A stretch of DNA of 64,000 nt from the NCBI GenBank assembly GCA_030770545.1, contig CM061091.1:14254501-14318500 (forward strand), given 5' to 3'. Shown here in pieces: positions 26,301 to 36,540 of this stretch; position 1 is the stretch's first letter, and every line of letters begins with the position of its first letter. The DNA is from Macropodus opercularis (Eukaryota > Chordata > Actinopteri > Anabantiformes > Osphronemidae). The notes beneath the pieces are model-generated. The model saw only the letters and a list, made by a program, of their open reading frames with translations. It was not told where the DNA came from and did not search any database. Made by a program: the position numbers and the translations under genes.

Positions 26301-29300
26301 AATTCCACTAAGATTATGGAAAATGATACACATCTCCCGCACTCGTAGATGTGAAACGATCAGCACTGATAGGGATCTAGAGGTTTAGTGGTAACAGACG
26401 AAATTGTCTCCGCTGAGAATTCTGCGTTTGTAAGATCAGAAACAGATTAGACGGAATTAAACACTCAGAGATGAAAATGGCATAAATGTGATTTTGTGTT
26501 CATTTTCCCTGAGCTTAGCTAAAATGAACAGTGAGTAGAGCTCTGGTACAATATGGATGGACACACAAACGAGAGGATGGAAGCTACATTACGTGTAGAA
26601 TTGTTTGTTGTAATCATCACACGCCTTATATCAGACAGAAACACACTGCCACTGTTTATGTGTATGCAAATGTATGTTTTCGTGCATTAATTGTGCAACA
26701 TTTTCACCCCCCCCCACTACCTCCTAACAATCTGTGTTAAAGACAAAAGTGGAAGGTACAGCCTGAGCATACAACAAGCACCTTTATTAAAAAAGGTGGT
26801 GACTTAAGAAATATCGAATGTAGCAATGTGTTTGTAATATTGTTCAGGGCCCAGAGCACAAAAACCAGACGTAATTTCAATATTTGAAATGGGCAAGTTT
26901 AATTTTGAAGTAAGAGCAAACCAATAAGCTGAGAAAATAGCAAATACAGGGGAGCAAATTGCATTCCTTTGGAAAAGTGAAAAGACTTAAGGAACATATA
27001 AAAGTAATCTCCAACTGGAAATTAGAAATCAACCCTCAGAAACCAAATAAAGAAAAGAAATATTACTGTCCACTTTCTAAATCAATATAGCATCGCTACA
27101 AGACAGCATTACCATAGTAACACGGTAAAGGATGAAGCAATTCTTATTATTTCAAAATAAAAATCGGGAGCCTGAAGCCTAAGTTTTATTACAGCAGCCG
27201 ACAGATCACCAGTCTGTATTCATCTGAAGCGTTGCTTTTCAATCACATGCGTTATGAATGTACAGGATGATAACAGGGGCATAAATTAACAAGGAGAGGT
27301 AACCAGAATTTTATCAGTAGCTGGGGGATTTTCTTCTGCTCGGGTCTGTAAAGAGTTTACTGATGTTGTGTTAATGTTCAGTGTGCAGCCACTCTCCTCC
27401 CTCTACAGTTGGTAGGAAGAAGGAGAGAAAATGGCTGAGTTGCTTTTTCCTCTCAAATTAGACACAAATTGGAAGCTTCAAATCGTAGGCTGAAATAAAT
27501 TGTTGACACAGAGCATTTCCGTGCAAGTGTTGCTTTTCATTGCTAACCATGACCTGCATGTTTGGTCATTTCACAGAGTCCTCATCCGTCCACTCACACT
27601 GTGCCAGGTGCTTTACTAGGTGCTGGATTATGAGTTATTGAACGCATGATATGAGATTAACTTGACGAGTGTATGTTGTGCTGTCAATGTCAAACCAACA
27701 AGTATTTTATGTAAGGTGTCACAAACGCTACAGCAGTCTGCCTTAAATTTTATGTTACATTTCTAAATCTTAATAAACTGATACGGTGAGAAATGATTCG
27801 TAGCGGACAGATTTTCTCAATGGACCAAAGATAAGTGGGCACAGGGATTCATTTCTCGTTATTGCTTTTGCAGCACAAACTGTCGCAGACTTTTCTAAGA
27901 GAAGTCAGAGTTCACCAACCGTCTGCCAAGGAAGACGGAGCATCACTTTGTTGCCAAGTAGGACCGCAAAACGAGCCCAGACACACTGATGCTCCGTTTC
28001 ATAGGCCACATAAGAGGCGAAGTACGAGTGCACAGGCAAACCAGTGAATCAGTCAGCAGAAACGGACAGTAATCGTACACACGCGCTCATGTGGCCACCC
28101 AAAACACCCACCCACACCTCCCTGCTCGCACACGCACACGTTTATTCCGCGCTGGCACTAAGTGGATACATTAGACGAGAAGGTTGAATTGACAAGCCTA
28201 TAACTTTAGAGCCAATAAACGCCAAGAGTCGCCACAGTGAGAGAGACCAGGAGCAAGAAGCTCTGTTGACAACCCAGCCAAAATGCTTGGAGCTGCTGGT
28301 CGGGCCCAGCAAATAAAGGGTGAAGCTTTTAGGCAATGAGCAGCAGGTGATCTCAGCTTTTCTGCAAGTCCTAATGCTCCTAAAAGCCACTCTCCCTGGT
28401 TCTGTAATTGGGCATCAGTAGTTAATGTAGTATTGACTGCATTACATGCTCCTGTGCATCCTTTCCCACTAATGCCATTTGCATCACCTTGTACATTTAC
28501 CATATTGCTTAGCCAATAACTGTTAAAAGCAATCTGAATCATGAATCATATAGGGAACTTGTAGCTAGACAGACATCCAAAGGAGACAATTTACAGTTGA
28601 GTTAATTTGGGTACATTAGCAGCACAACATGAGTTCAGCCAGACAGACCAATTTATGTCTCTGCCGCAATCCTTTTATTGGTTTTTTTGATGTGTAAGTG
28701 AAAGGATGCTCTGCTAAGAGATATGAAATATCCATTTTCAGACATAAATAATGGGTTACAAATGCATCCATTACTTTTAAATGAGGAGGAGCCCTGGGTA
28801 AACGCGAATGTGCAACACTGTGCTTTAAGGAAGGGCACAAAAAATGATTTTTGGTTAGTGGAGGCTTTCATGGAGGTGTGTGTTGTCAGTACTCTCTCAA
28901 AGTAATGCCACGAGAAAGGAAACAACATCACACACCTTCGTTTCAGCCTGCACGACTAGTACTAATTAATTATTATTAGCATGTTGTATAATTGCATTTA
29001 AATGAATATCCTGAATCACTTGGAATGTGATAAATTCACAGCACATCTCAGTATCAGTTTAGTCCGAAATGGGACGTCATTAGAGTGGAGTTTGATTTAA
29101 ATTAAAATTAATTAGATTGCCTCACCCATTAACCTAAATACATTGAAATAGACAAGTAATGCAAGTAGGCCTATTTGGACGGAAAGTGAGTGAACGGTGC
29201 ACGGCGCTATCCATAATTTGCAATCAAGTTAAAAGCACTCTGCTGTCATCTCCCATCCCGTGGTGATGTCAAAGGCTGCCTCGCTAAGTTCACAGACGCA

Positions 29301-29703
29301 AAAAGCACTTAGAGCAGGAAAGAAAGAGGAGCCACATGCGCCGCAGCGTCTGTGGAGTCACCTCAAACTCCGGGTTACGCGTCAAGACGCCACAGACAAA
29401 TGTGCTCGCAAATAAACCCGCAACTTCCCAACTACACTGCAGTTCTGGCCGCGGACGGCTCTTTTGTGTCGGTGCAGCCCAACTTCGTGTGAGGGGAAGC
29501 CACAGTAATCGGGCTTTCCTCGCGAAAACACGGACCCCGTCGTGTCTGAGAGGGGTTGAAAGAGCCAGTGGCGAGCGGAGGCTGCGGGTGCGCAGGGTCC
29601 GGGGCGACAGGAAGCACTCAACGTGTAAAATGTCAGTAGTTTGCCGGGTTCAAGCATCATGCGGTCGGGGATGCTACTCACCCTCTTCCTTGTCCAACAC
29701 CAT
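8285..29703 (-). CDS. lmo1: lmo1, LIM domain only 1 (rhombotin-1): complete four-exon coding sequence
   Basis: The coding parts are 29682-29703, 16286-16499, 9760-9885 and 8285-8390, joined on the minus strand to give 155 residues. LIM domain 1 has zinc ligands C23, C26, H44, C47 and C50, C53, C73, D76. LIM domain 2 has C87, C90, H109, C112 and C115, C118, C137, D140. Every ligand is present and little lies outside the two domains, as in the LMO family. LMO proteins are nuclear bridging cofactors without DNA-binding activity. They link LDB1 to bHLH (TAL/SCL) and GATA factors, and LMO1 is mainly expressed in nervous tissue. The LMO1 assignment rests on KGKQ after SVQP, GTTG and RARDN at the second domain, and a C-terminus ending GSFETQVQ. 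From memory, LMO3 has DTKP, GVTG, RAKDN and a different tail. Human LMO1 isoforms are 155-156 residues, so the gene appears intact. No other gene is seen within its introns. Confidence 0.96.
8391..9759 (-). other. lmo1: lmo1 intron 3 (1.4 kb)
   Basis: This is a GT-AG intron of phase 2 between exons 3 and 4. It contains a TG/GA microsatellite at 8471-8510 and no coding sequence. The 8328-8676 minus-strand frames are shadows produced by that microsatellite and by exon 4 in wrong frames. Confidence 0.85.
8471..8514 (+). repeat. (TG)n microsatellite in lmo1 intron 3
   Basis: TG repeats interrupted by a GA run lie 80 bases upstream of exon 4 on the gene's strand, where they read as CA repeats. 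CA repeats near acceptors can bind hnRNP L, but no effect is shown here. Confidence 0.9.
9760..9885 (-). CDS. lmo1: lmo1 exon 3: first part of LIM domain 2
   Basis: The 126-base exon follows the acceptor CTGTCTTTCAG and ends at the consensus donor AG|GTAAGA (9759). It encodes residues 80-120 plus parts of the two flanking arginine codons. It begins LFGTTGNCAACSKLIPAFEM and runs through H109, C112, C115 and C118. GTTG and RARDN are LMO1-type residues. The second LIM domain is therefore split between exons 3 and 4 at residue R121, by a phase 2 intron. Confidence 0.97.
11309..11324 (+). repeat. C16 homopolymer
   Basis: Sixteen consecutive C lie in lmo1 intron 2. The run is likely polymorphic and error-prone in sequencing. 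Confidence 0.95.
15429..15449 (+). repeat. (CT)n microsatellite
   Basis: A run of CT dinucleotides lies in lmo1 intron 2. Confidence 0.9.
16280..16289 (-). other. lmo1: Non-canonical GC splice donor of lmo1 intron 2
   Basis: The minus strand reads CTAAG|GCAAGG, with G at 16285 and C at 16284 as the first two intron bases. The exon side (AAG) and positions +3 to +5 (AAG) are otherwise consensus-like, as is typical of the minority GC-AG class of U2 introns. The matching acceptor (TTTCAG|G at 9886) is ordinary. The downstream read-through contains no GT before about 70 bases that would keep the protein intact. Confidence 0.85.
16286..16499 (-). CDS. lmo1: lmo1 exon 2: LIM domain 1
   Basis: The 214-base exon begins after the acceptor CACTACAG at 16500 and encodes residues 8-79. 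These include VPMLSVQPKGKQ and the whole first LIM domain (C-x2-C-x17-H-x2-C-x2-C-x2-C-x19-C-x2-D). It ends in ..DYL plus the AG of an arginine codon. The next bases are GCAAGG, so the donor is GC rather than GT. Exon 3 begins with the G that completes the arginine codon, so the reading frame fixes this junction. Reading past it runs into a non-LIM tail and a stop near 16213. Confidence 0.97.
21660..21850. promoter_or_regulatory. AT-motif-rich block in lmo1 intron 1
   Basis: The block contains CCCAATTAACGG, TTCATTAGTG, GGGGTTAATTAAAAG and TTCTAATTAAATTC around a T-run. It is a candidate intronic enhancer by motif density only. Confidence 0.25.
23133..23142 (+). repeat. G10 homopolymer
   Basis: Ten consecutive G lie in lmo1 intron 1. 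Confidence 0.95.
28930..29190. promoter_or_regulatory. Candidate enhancer at the 5' end of lmo1 intron 1
   Basis: Within 0.8 kb of exon 1 the sequence holds ACTAATTAATTATTATTAGC, ATAATTGCATTTAAATG (homeodomain- and POU-like), TTTAAATTAAAATTAATTAG and CCCATTAACC. The density and position suggest a proximal intronic enhancer. This is inference. Confidence 0.35.
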
Positions 29704-30290
29704 CGTCCTGAGGAACGAGGAGTCCTTCCCCGGGCGATCCGTCCTCGGCTCCAGCAGGCTGCACCGCTCGGTCTGCTCAGAGCTTCTCCTGGAAATGGCT
29801 TTGAAACGCGCGGCTGACTAGACTACGCCTCGATAAAGCGAAACCCTGGAAAGATGAATTGCCGTGTGCACGATTTTTCTCTACCTCCTATCAATAATAT
29901 TTCACACACGGAATACGCGGTGTGCGCGGCGAGGTCCCCCTATCCGGAGCGAAGCGAAACGCAAATAAATAGCGACGAAGCGGCGTTGGTTGCTCTTGAT
30001 AAATTCCATGCGAATAAGAAAAGGGCAAAACAATGAAAAGCGATATAAATCTAGTGTCGCCTGTGTGGGAAGTGTGCGCGCACGGACGGATCGGGCGCTC
30101 GGACTGAACGGCGGAGCTCTCCTCGCTCTTAATATTCTCTCTTTCTCGCTCTCATTTGCTCCGAAACAGCAACTATATTCAAACAAATCCAATTGCAAAT
30201 CTGACAACTGCTAACAGCGAACTCACGCCGCCGCTCGCTCCCAGTTTATGTGCCGCGCTCGCCTCTGCTGCTACTGAATAAATGCGCGCA
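29330..30290 (-). promoter_or_regulatory. lmo1: Likely CpG-island promoter of lmo1
   Basis: CpG density rises sharply here relative to the AT-rich surroundings, for example at 29330-29620, 29700-29830, 30060-30130 and 30220-30300. The region covers exon 1 and the expected 5' UTR. I see no well-placed TATA box on the minus strand, which fits a CpG-type promoter. The transcription start itself cannot be placed from sequence. The long plus-strand frame at 29336-29821 is most simply explained by the low stop-codon density of CpG-rich DNA. Confidence 0.6.
29682..29703 (-). CDS. lmo1: lmo1 exon 1, coding part (MVLDKEEG)
   Basis: On the minus strand, ATG at 29703 is followed by codons for M-V-L-D-K-E-E and the first base of a glycine codon, then the consensus donor G|GTGAGT at 29681. 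The start context has A at -3 and G at +4, a strong Kozak context. The short N-terminus matches LMO1, where I recall MVLDKEDG or MVLDQEDG. The intron is phase 1, exactly what the start of exon 2 (GT completing glycine) needs. The exon is too short to stand out as an open reading frame. The 5' UTR continues to higher coordinates, but its end cannot be read from sequence alone. Human LMO1 has alternative first exons, and I found no second coding first exon here. Confidence 0.93.
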
Positions 30291-30299
30291 GTTTCCAGA

Positions 30300-30500
30300 G
30301 ACCCTCGGATTCCCCTGTTAATTAAATCAATTCATTATGCTCAGATCTGATTAGCAGCCCTTCCCCCCTCTTTGAATCAATTATTCAATACACAAACATA
30401 ATTGCTTGTGCCAGAGGTGTCTAAGTATTAGCTTATTTAACTCCAAGGACACTAATTACCCCTAGGGCAAGGGAACTTTTCTCATTAATTCTGACAAAAC
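30300..30500. promoter_or_regulatory. Homeodomain-motif-rich block just upstream of lmo1
   Basis: Directly upstream of the CpG-rich promoter, the DNA switches to dense TTAATTAAAT, TCTGATTAG, AATCAATTATTC, CATAATTG, CACTAATTACC and CATTAATTC motifs. Such clusters are common in conserved vertebrate proximal enhancers. The call is an inference from motif density alone. Confidence 0.35.
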
Positions 30501-30523
30501 ACAAAAGCACAGCTAAGGGAAAG

Positions 30524-30720
30524 TGTGTGCGCATGTGTGTGTGAGAGAGAGAGAGACTAGTCTGCCTGCCACTCCGAACGTACGTGCGTGCGTGCGAGAG
30601 CGCGCGCCCATGCACACAAGGTTGCGCCGATGCGCGCGGGTGTGCGCGTGCGCGTCGGAGCGAGGAGGAGGAGGAGGAGGAGAGAGCGAGCGAGCGACAC
30701 TGAGCGAGAGTGATGCGGCT
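30524..30720. repeat. Alternating purine-pyrimidine, CpG-rich and (AGG)n stretch
   Basis: The stretch contains GTGTGTGTGAGAGAGAG, CGTGCGTGCGTGCG, GCGCGCGCCC and GTGCGCGTGCGCG, then (GAG)n at 30662-30682 and GAGCGAGCGAGC. The alternating GC/GT dinucleotides could form Z-DNA. The frames on both strands here (for example 30513-30828) are products of the low complexity. It may extend the lmo1 CpG-rich 5' flank. Confidence 0.7.
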
Positions 30721-32219
30721 CCATCCGTGGCTGGTACAGTTGGAGTAAACACAAAACGCTTTTATTGTTTGTCTTCTCTTTTACTTTTTTTCCTTCTTCT
30801 TGCAGAATTTAATAGAAATAACATCTAATTGTGGTCTGTTTAGCTGTTAATTAGTGTCCAGACTCGGTTATCATACAGGCAGCAGATAAACAGTCGTTTC
30901 AAAAGAGACAGCACAACAGATGGGCTGCGTTTTTGATTAGTGGGAAGATAGAAGGTTCAGTTTCGAATCTGGTAATATAATTGTTGCCTGTTATTGCCAA
31001 GATGAAAGTGTTGCTGTTTCATGGTGGAGCCTTAAATAGCACCACTTTCACTTGCCCTGCGGAGACTGTTAACCAATTAAGGGTGAGATCCAACAAAGAT
31101 TAGCCATTTAGGAGAGTGGAGTGGAATATAGCTTCAATAATGCTGGTTCGTCAGCGGCCAGCAGGCTGTCGGTGGTGTGAGCTCGCTCAGTCTGTCCTTG
31201 CCTTCTGTTACATTTTGCATCAGATATTACAAACCGACTCCAAGCGGACATTAACATTAGCTACTCTATAATGAAACGGCTACAATAATAGTTGTACTCC
31301 AACTACTCCAGATCCAGGGCCCAGCTCTTCATTAGATCAGATTTTGGTCAGTTTTACTGTATGTGGTAGAACTTCGCCAAGATTGCAACTGGAAATGTCC
31401 TGTATCTATATGAGGTGGGAGCCAGGTGAGTAAAACGTGAGCTAAACCGAGCAAACGTAAACACAACCACACAGATGAGGAACCGCGTTGCCCTGGTTTT
31501 ATAGATTCTGTAATGACTAGACGTGTTTTTGTTAAATACCACGTTCTGCTTGTGAAATAGCGTTTCATGGGTCTATCTAATAAGATCATGCACCACAAAT
31601 CTAAAGTACAAAGCTCACTGTACGTAGCCCATAGGGATAATTTCAGTTCTCAAGGCAGCAAGCTGTGGTTAGATTGGCTTGGCCCTGAAATCAATGGGCT
31701 GATCCTTCGCTGTCCAGCTTCCTGGCTGACATGCTTGACTTTTCATCACCATGGTCACATAGATTGATGACTTATGACCGAAAATGTATGTTTGCTGACC
31801 TCTAGCAAAGTGAGTGACACATAATTAATCCAATCACATAAAAAACTGGAAAGGAAAAGGAGGAAATAATGGTTCAATATCATCAGGGCTTGACTTCAAA
31901 GAGCCATTTGACATTTGAATGTACAAAAAAAAACGCCACAATATAAAGACTGGAACAAAAACTGTTGTGAATTTACCACAGTTGCCTGGTGTATACACAC
32001 ACCTATCGTAATGTGTAGACACGCACAGGACGCTCTTATCAAGATTGCTCTCATCAGTGCAACTTACCCGCATCACCTTGGTGTAAGTGACACGTGGCCC
32101 GTGTAGATCATGGTGTCTCTGGCCCTCTTGCAGTGTCTTGGGTGCAGACCCTTTCCCACTCCACACCCAGCAGCAGGCTCGCTACGTACTAGAAACAAGC
32201 CCCTGAGTGGGCTTCTCCG

Positions 32220-32345
32220 ATACACAGTTAATTAAAATTCATTTCTGAGCATGCATTAGCCATGCCCATCTATTTATGGGCGGCTCTCAAATGCAGCCAC
32301 TACAAAACAGTGCTCTGTAATTAACCCCACCTAATCAGATAGCGC
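32220..32345. promoter_or_regulatory. Candidate regulatory block with a CArG-like site
   Basis: AGTTAATTAAAATTC, GCATGCATTAGCC, the CArG/MEF2-like CTATTTATGG (32270-32279) and GTAATTAACCCC lie within 125 bases. Function is unproven. Confidence 0.25.
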
Positions 32346-33339
32346 GCTAGTGTTGTGTTCCTGTTCGTCCTCAAGCACACAGCCATTGGACAGGGGTTTC
32401 AGAGAGAGAGGATGAGCCCATTCTATAGTTCAGAACAGCTAAGCAGATTAAAACCTCATATCAAACATGATATTTACAGGCAAGGCTCAGTGGAGAGTGC
32501 TCCTTTTATATGGGATGGGGAGAGGCTTCGGGGCTGGGCTTTTAAAGCCATGTCGCTTAATTGTATTTTGGCTAAGTGGGATGAATGGTGCTTTTTAATC
32601 AGACCACTGACGGGGCTCAGCGTTGTAAAAGTATAGAGATGGTGCCTGATAGTTAGGAGGCTGAATGATATGCTTTTAGTCCAGGTTTTCCTGCTTCTGG
32701 CAACATTTAAATGTATTCGAGCATTATGCTGACACCTGTACACATCAGTGGGATTTCTGCTGTTGTTTCTGCTGCAGTGGCAAGCATTGGTTTGATAAGT
32801 GTGTCACCGTGTTTGCAGTGATTTTAGGCCTGGAACTTGCAGGCAGGCATTCGGTCGCTGCCGGAGAATGTAAACTCTGATTTAATGTGCAGTTTTATGT
32901 TCAGAGAGATGAGCAGTGCTGACGACACAAATGCGTTTCAGTTAACAGAGACCTACTTTACTTTGCTACTCTAAGATCTAAGGTTCTGCTCCTCCTAGTG
33001 GCCCAGCTCGGCTATGTTTCCCCCCCAGATTTGTACACAAATGGGTTTGATAGCAGAGGTTTGAACACATCATATAATAATCTGCAGCCACGTTTTATTC
33101 TTCACTCCATGGAGCTTGTGAGGCAGTAGGTGGAAAATGGGAATTACTGGAATCTTTTTGATGTAACCTGACAGGCTCGCCATACAGAAAGTAATGGGAA
33201 TAGTATAAGCCCAGCTGTTCACCTTGTCAATTTGAATTTCATGACCAATCAAATGTAGACAAGGTGTCATTTGGTGGGTAGGGAAGAGGGGAGAGTGAAT
33301 CCCTTTCCCAAACAGTTAATCCAACTTTAATCCTAGTCA

Positions 33340-33660
33340 TTAGGAATTAGACATGCCGAGCTGTCCGGCCGTGCCTCTAAATTACAATCAAACGGTTACC
33401 AATTACACAAATTATTGATGGTAGATTCTCTTTTCAACTGCAAATTAAGGCTATTAAGGAAGGCTCCTTTTTAATGCAAAAGTGACTAATTAACCAGCGG
33501 ATGGGAAATCTGCTGCCCAGATATCAAAAAAGTTCTCAGCACACATTGCAGAAACACAAGGCAACCAATTAGTTTAATTATCAAAACAGCTAATTAAAAT
33601 TGCACAGTTCCTAATTAGTTCTTTGCTTTTGCCTCTAATTGACAGCACAGAGATAAATGG
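33340..33660. promoter_or_regulatory. Dense homeodomain-motif block, strongest enhancer candidate
   Basis: About eleven TAAT/ATTA cores lie within 320 bases: CATTAGG, CCAATTACAC, ATTATTG, CAAATTAAGG, GACTAATTAACC, CCAATTAGTTTAATTATC, GCTAATTAAAATTG, CCTAATTAGTT and CTCTAATTGACAG. It lacks simple-repeat character and sits about 3.6 kb upstream of lmo1 exon 1. Such clusters mark many deeply conserved developmental enhancers. Conservation is not shown. Confidence 0.4.
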
Positions 33661-33869
33661 GCTGCCGATGAAAATGGGGAGAGGAGAAAAACAGGAGAAA
33701 CTTCGGCGGAATATTTATGCTGACTTTATCTCCGTCTGTGTGGCAGCCCTTGAAAGTGGAAAATTAATGACCTTAATTCCCAAACTGTTTTTCCTCTAAC
33801 GGTGCTCCCCTCTGCGCTCCTGGTGCATGCTCCTTTGTATGGGCCTGCCACCCTGCCAACTGCTGGAAT

Positions 33870-33895
33870 GGGAAAAAGGGGTACTTGGGGGTGGG
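33870..33895 (+). other. Canonical G-quadruplex motif
   Basis: Four G-runs of 3, 4, 5 and 3 bases are separated by loops of 5, 5 and 1 bases on the plus strand. This satisfies the G3+N1-7 rule. The motif is about 200 bases beyond the homeodomain-rich block. Confidence 0.75.
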
Positions 33896-35119
33896 AAGAA
33901 GCCACGCTTCTCCTCCTAATGTGACAGCTCCCACCTAACAATGGAGAAAGATGAAAGAATGGAGCAGATGTAACCACTGGGAGTGTTGCATCATGGGACT
34001 GCAACTCTGTGGCACTTTTTTTTTAAAGCACTTCTGTCATCTATGGGGCACTAATTTGTCCCATGGAAATGAAGGAACTCTGCAGGACTGATTCAAAAGA
34101 CATTTGATGGCCTGGAAATAATTTTAATAGATTTTTTTTAATTAGAATTTGAGATTCATACCCTCCGTGATAAGTAAACTGCTCCACACACCGTGAGCAA
34201 ACACATTCTTAGACGGAACCGGGTGGTCCAGAGACTACAGACACAGCTGAGGACCTATTGTTAAATCCTCCAGATTCATTGTTATGGTCTGACTCCTTAA
34301 GATCCGTTTAAAAGGTCCTTGAAAATAAAGAAGAAAGATGGATCCTGTTAGACAGAATTGCTACACTAGCAAACCTGAACGACAACCATTTACCCCACGA
34401 GATTCTCTCTGGTGTCTATCCTTCTGGCAAGCATCGTCTCTTTGTCTGTGCTCCTGCAAGGCCAACCTTGTCATTTGTAATCCCGTTCCTCTGGCTGCAT
34501 GCAAGTGACATGTGGGTCCTCTTGCCACATTAGTAGATAACCATCAACTAATCAGTTTACTTTTGGGACTGTGTTAAAATGTAAATTACATTAATGCTCA
34601 AATTATGCATCAAACTACGCAGATAGTCCAGGCCAGAGGCCGCGTAATACTGGGATCATTCAGTTAGTGCCTTCTACATGCAGTGTTAATGCACTCTGAT
34701 TTTTTTCCTGCTCTGGTTCAAATCAGCTGTGATACGTCAGCCAGTTGGTGTCTGGGAAACTGGAGGAGGTTTATGTGAACGGGCGGAGAAAGCCTTTTTG
34801 CAAAGCTCCATTAAAAGGCAGAGAGATGATAGCTGTCTGTTGGATTTTCTTTTGTCTAATTCAGTGGAAAGGGCTTTCTGCTCCAAGTGCATCTCAGAGT
34901 TTTACTCACCCGTTGGCTGAAACTGCGTGCGTGTTCATTTACTTATAATCTGTGTGGGTAGAAAAGGAACGTTTGAAGTGCATTCAGAAATGTTCAAATG
35001 TTGTTTATCAAAACCCATCATCATTTTCCCCCCTAAATTCCGCCCTGAAGACGCAGGTCTGGCGTAAAGCCTTGGCCTGGAGGAGCTTGACTAACAAACA
35101 CGCACACGTCTACTACTAA

Positions 35120-35300
35120 TTGATTGTCTTCTGTTTTATTTATGGTGCAGTAGTAATTAGTGGACAGCATAATGTAAGCCATTCATTAGCACCTGGCTAC
35201 CGCTATGGATTTCACTGCTTTGTCTCAGATGCACACATCATTAGGGAGAAACAAAGACTGGAATTTATTAGCACGGCTTCTTATAAATATTCTTAAAGTC
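35120..35300. promoter_or_regulatory. Candidate regulatory block with TAAT motifs
   Basis: The block contains CTACTAATTGATTG, AGTAATTAGTGG, TTCATTAGCACC, CATCATTAGGG and GGAATTTATTAGC. Homeodomain-type motif density is above that of the surroundings. This is inference only. Confidence 0.25.
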
Positions 35301-36520
35301 AGTGTGCCTTTAAGGAAGAACCCAGGCCTGTAAAACTTTTGTCAGCATTTACTCACTGATTCCATTTGCTGCCGAATATGTTAAGGAAGAGCAGTATAAA
35401 TTTAATTTTAATTGTTTTGTACACACGCCAGTGAAAAGGAACTGATTGGATACAGTTCAGAGACAGTATATTAATACGTTATTTTCATATGTTAATTGGT
35501 TTGCATAATCTCTCCCGTTGCTTGGTTTGGAAGTACCTGGCATTGAGAAGGGGAGTGAAGAGAATAGAAGACTTCAATTTACATAAAACCAGCTTCTCTG
35601 AACATTAAATAATAATGCATCTGCAAGCTGAAGGTGTGTTCACTTAGCAGAAAGCATATTTTTATAATTTATAGTCCAGCTGTTTCTGTGCTTTCGAGTC
35701 CATTTTCCTCCCTGCCTGCTCTTAATGAAATCTTGTTACTGGAGAATTGACTGGAGTGAATTGAGATTTTAATCCCATTGACGTTCTACCGTGGAAATGC
35801 ACACTGGTGGGAACTTTTAATGGTGGTCCCTGTAATCAGAAGACACTTGTATTCAGCTCCCCACAATAATGAATCTCATCAAATGTTAAAGCCTGGTCCG
35901 TGTGCGAGGGGCTCAAATTTCAAGGTTTTTGACCATCCCCATTTGAGAAATTCCTCAGGGAGTGTGTGATTACTCAAGTTTAGCAGTTTATTGCCTCATC
36001 TTTCAATAGCCACTGAAGCACAAAATTCTCATCTAGGTTGCTCTTTTTTTTCTCCACTTGAAGAACAGGCCAATATAGACTGCAGAACAGCTGCTCAGAT
36101 CCCGAGGAACTGCTGTTGGCACTGCAGTGTTATTAGCTGCCGCCATCATTGTCCAGTCACTGTGTCATTTAAAGAATGAAAACTAAATTCCATGACAAAA
36201 GTCACTAGTGTGATTTTAATTGCATCGCATACAGCTGTGCTCGTCTCTTTGTCCACAGTAGCGTATGCACAACACGTGTACAAGGTGTCAACAATAAAGT
36301 GACCATATAAAAGCCTATTGTGCGTGCAAGTCTATAGAATACAATACAAAATGAAAGCATTACGTGAATTTGTAGTTACAAGAGTCCTCTGACATTGTTA
36401 CCCCCACTAACAATTATTTATATCACTAGTTGTATTATTCATTTATATTGTCTTAATGTCATTATGAGCCTTTAGCCAACCAAGGTTTTCCAACCAGTAG
36501 TGTAAGATATTGGGTTATTT

Positions 36521-36540
36521 AATGTATATATATATATATA
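36521..36540 (+). repeat. (TA)n microsatellite
   Basis: About eight TA units follow AATG. Confidence 0.9.

Larger units (their letters stand above)
16500..29681 (-). other. lmo1: lmo1 intron 1 (13.2 kb)
   Basis: This is a GT-AG intron of phase 1. It has no convincing coding exon on either strand; the many 60-145 codon frames lack domains and codon bias. It holds CA-rich low-complexity DNA (17070-17125), poly-A and poly-T runs (17562-17575, 17962-17975, 19008-19018, 21715-21727), a G10 run at 23133-23142 and several AT-rich homeodomain-motif stretches (18165-18365, 21660-21850, 28930-29190). In human, the first intron of LMO1 contains a neural-crest enhancer with a GATA motif. An AGATAAG at 27829-27835 is one of several GATA-type sites here, but no orthology can be claimed. 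Confidence 0.85.

Noticed and set aside
8285..29703. Assignment as lmo3 instead of lmo1
   Set aside because: KGKQ, GTTG, RARDN and the GQLNGSFETQVQ tail are LMO1-type. LMO3 differs at each of these places.
29336..29821. 161-codon plus-strand frame, the longest in the window
   Set aside because: It lies antisense to lmo1 exon 1 in CpG-rich DNA where stop codons are rare. No domain or family resemblance is seen.
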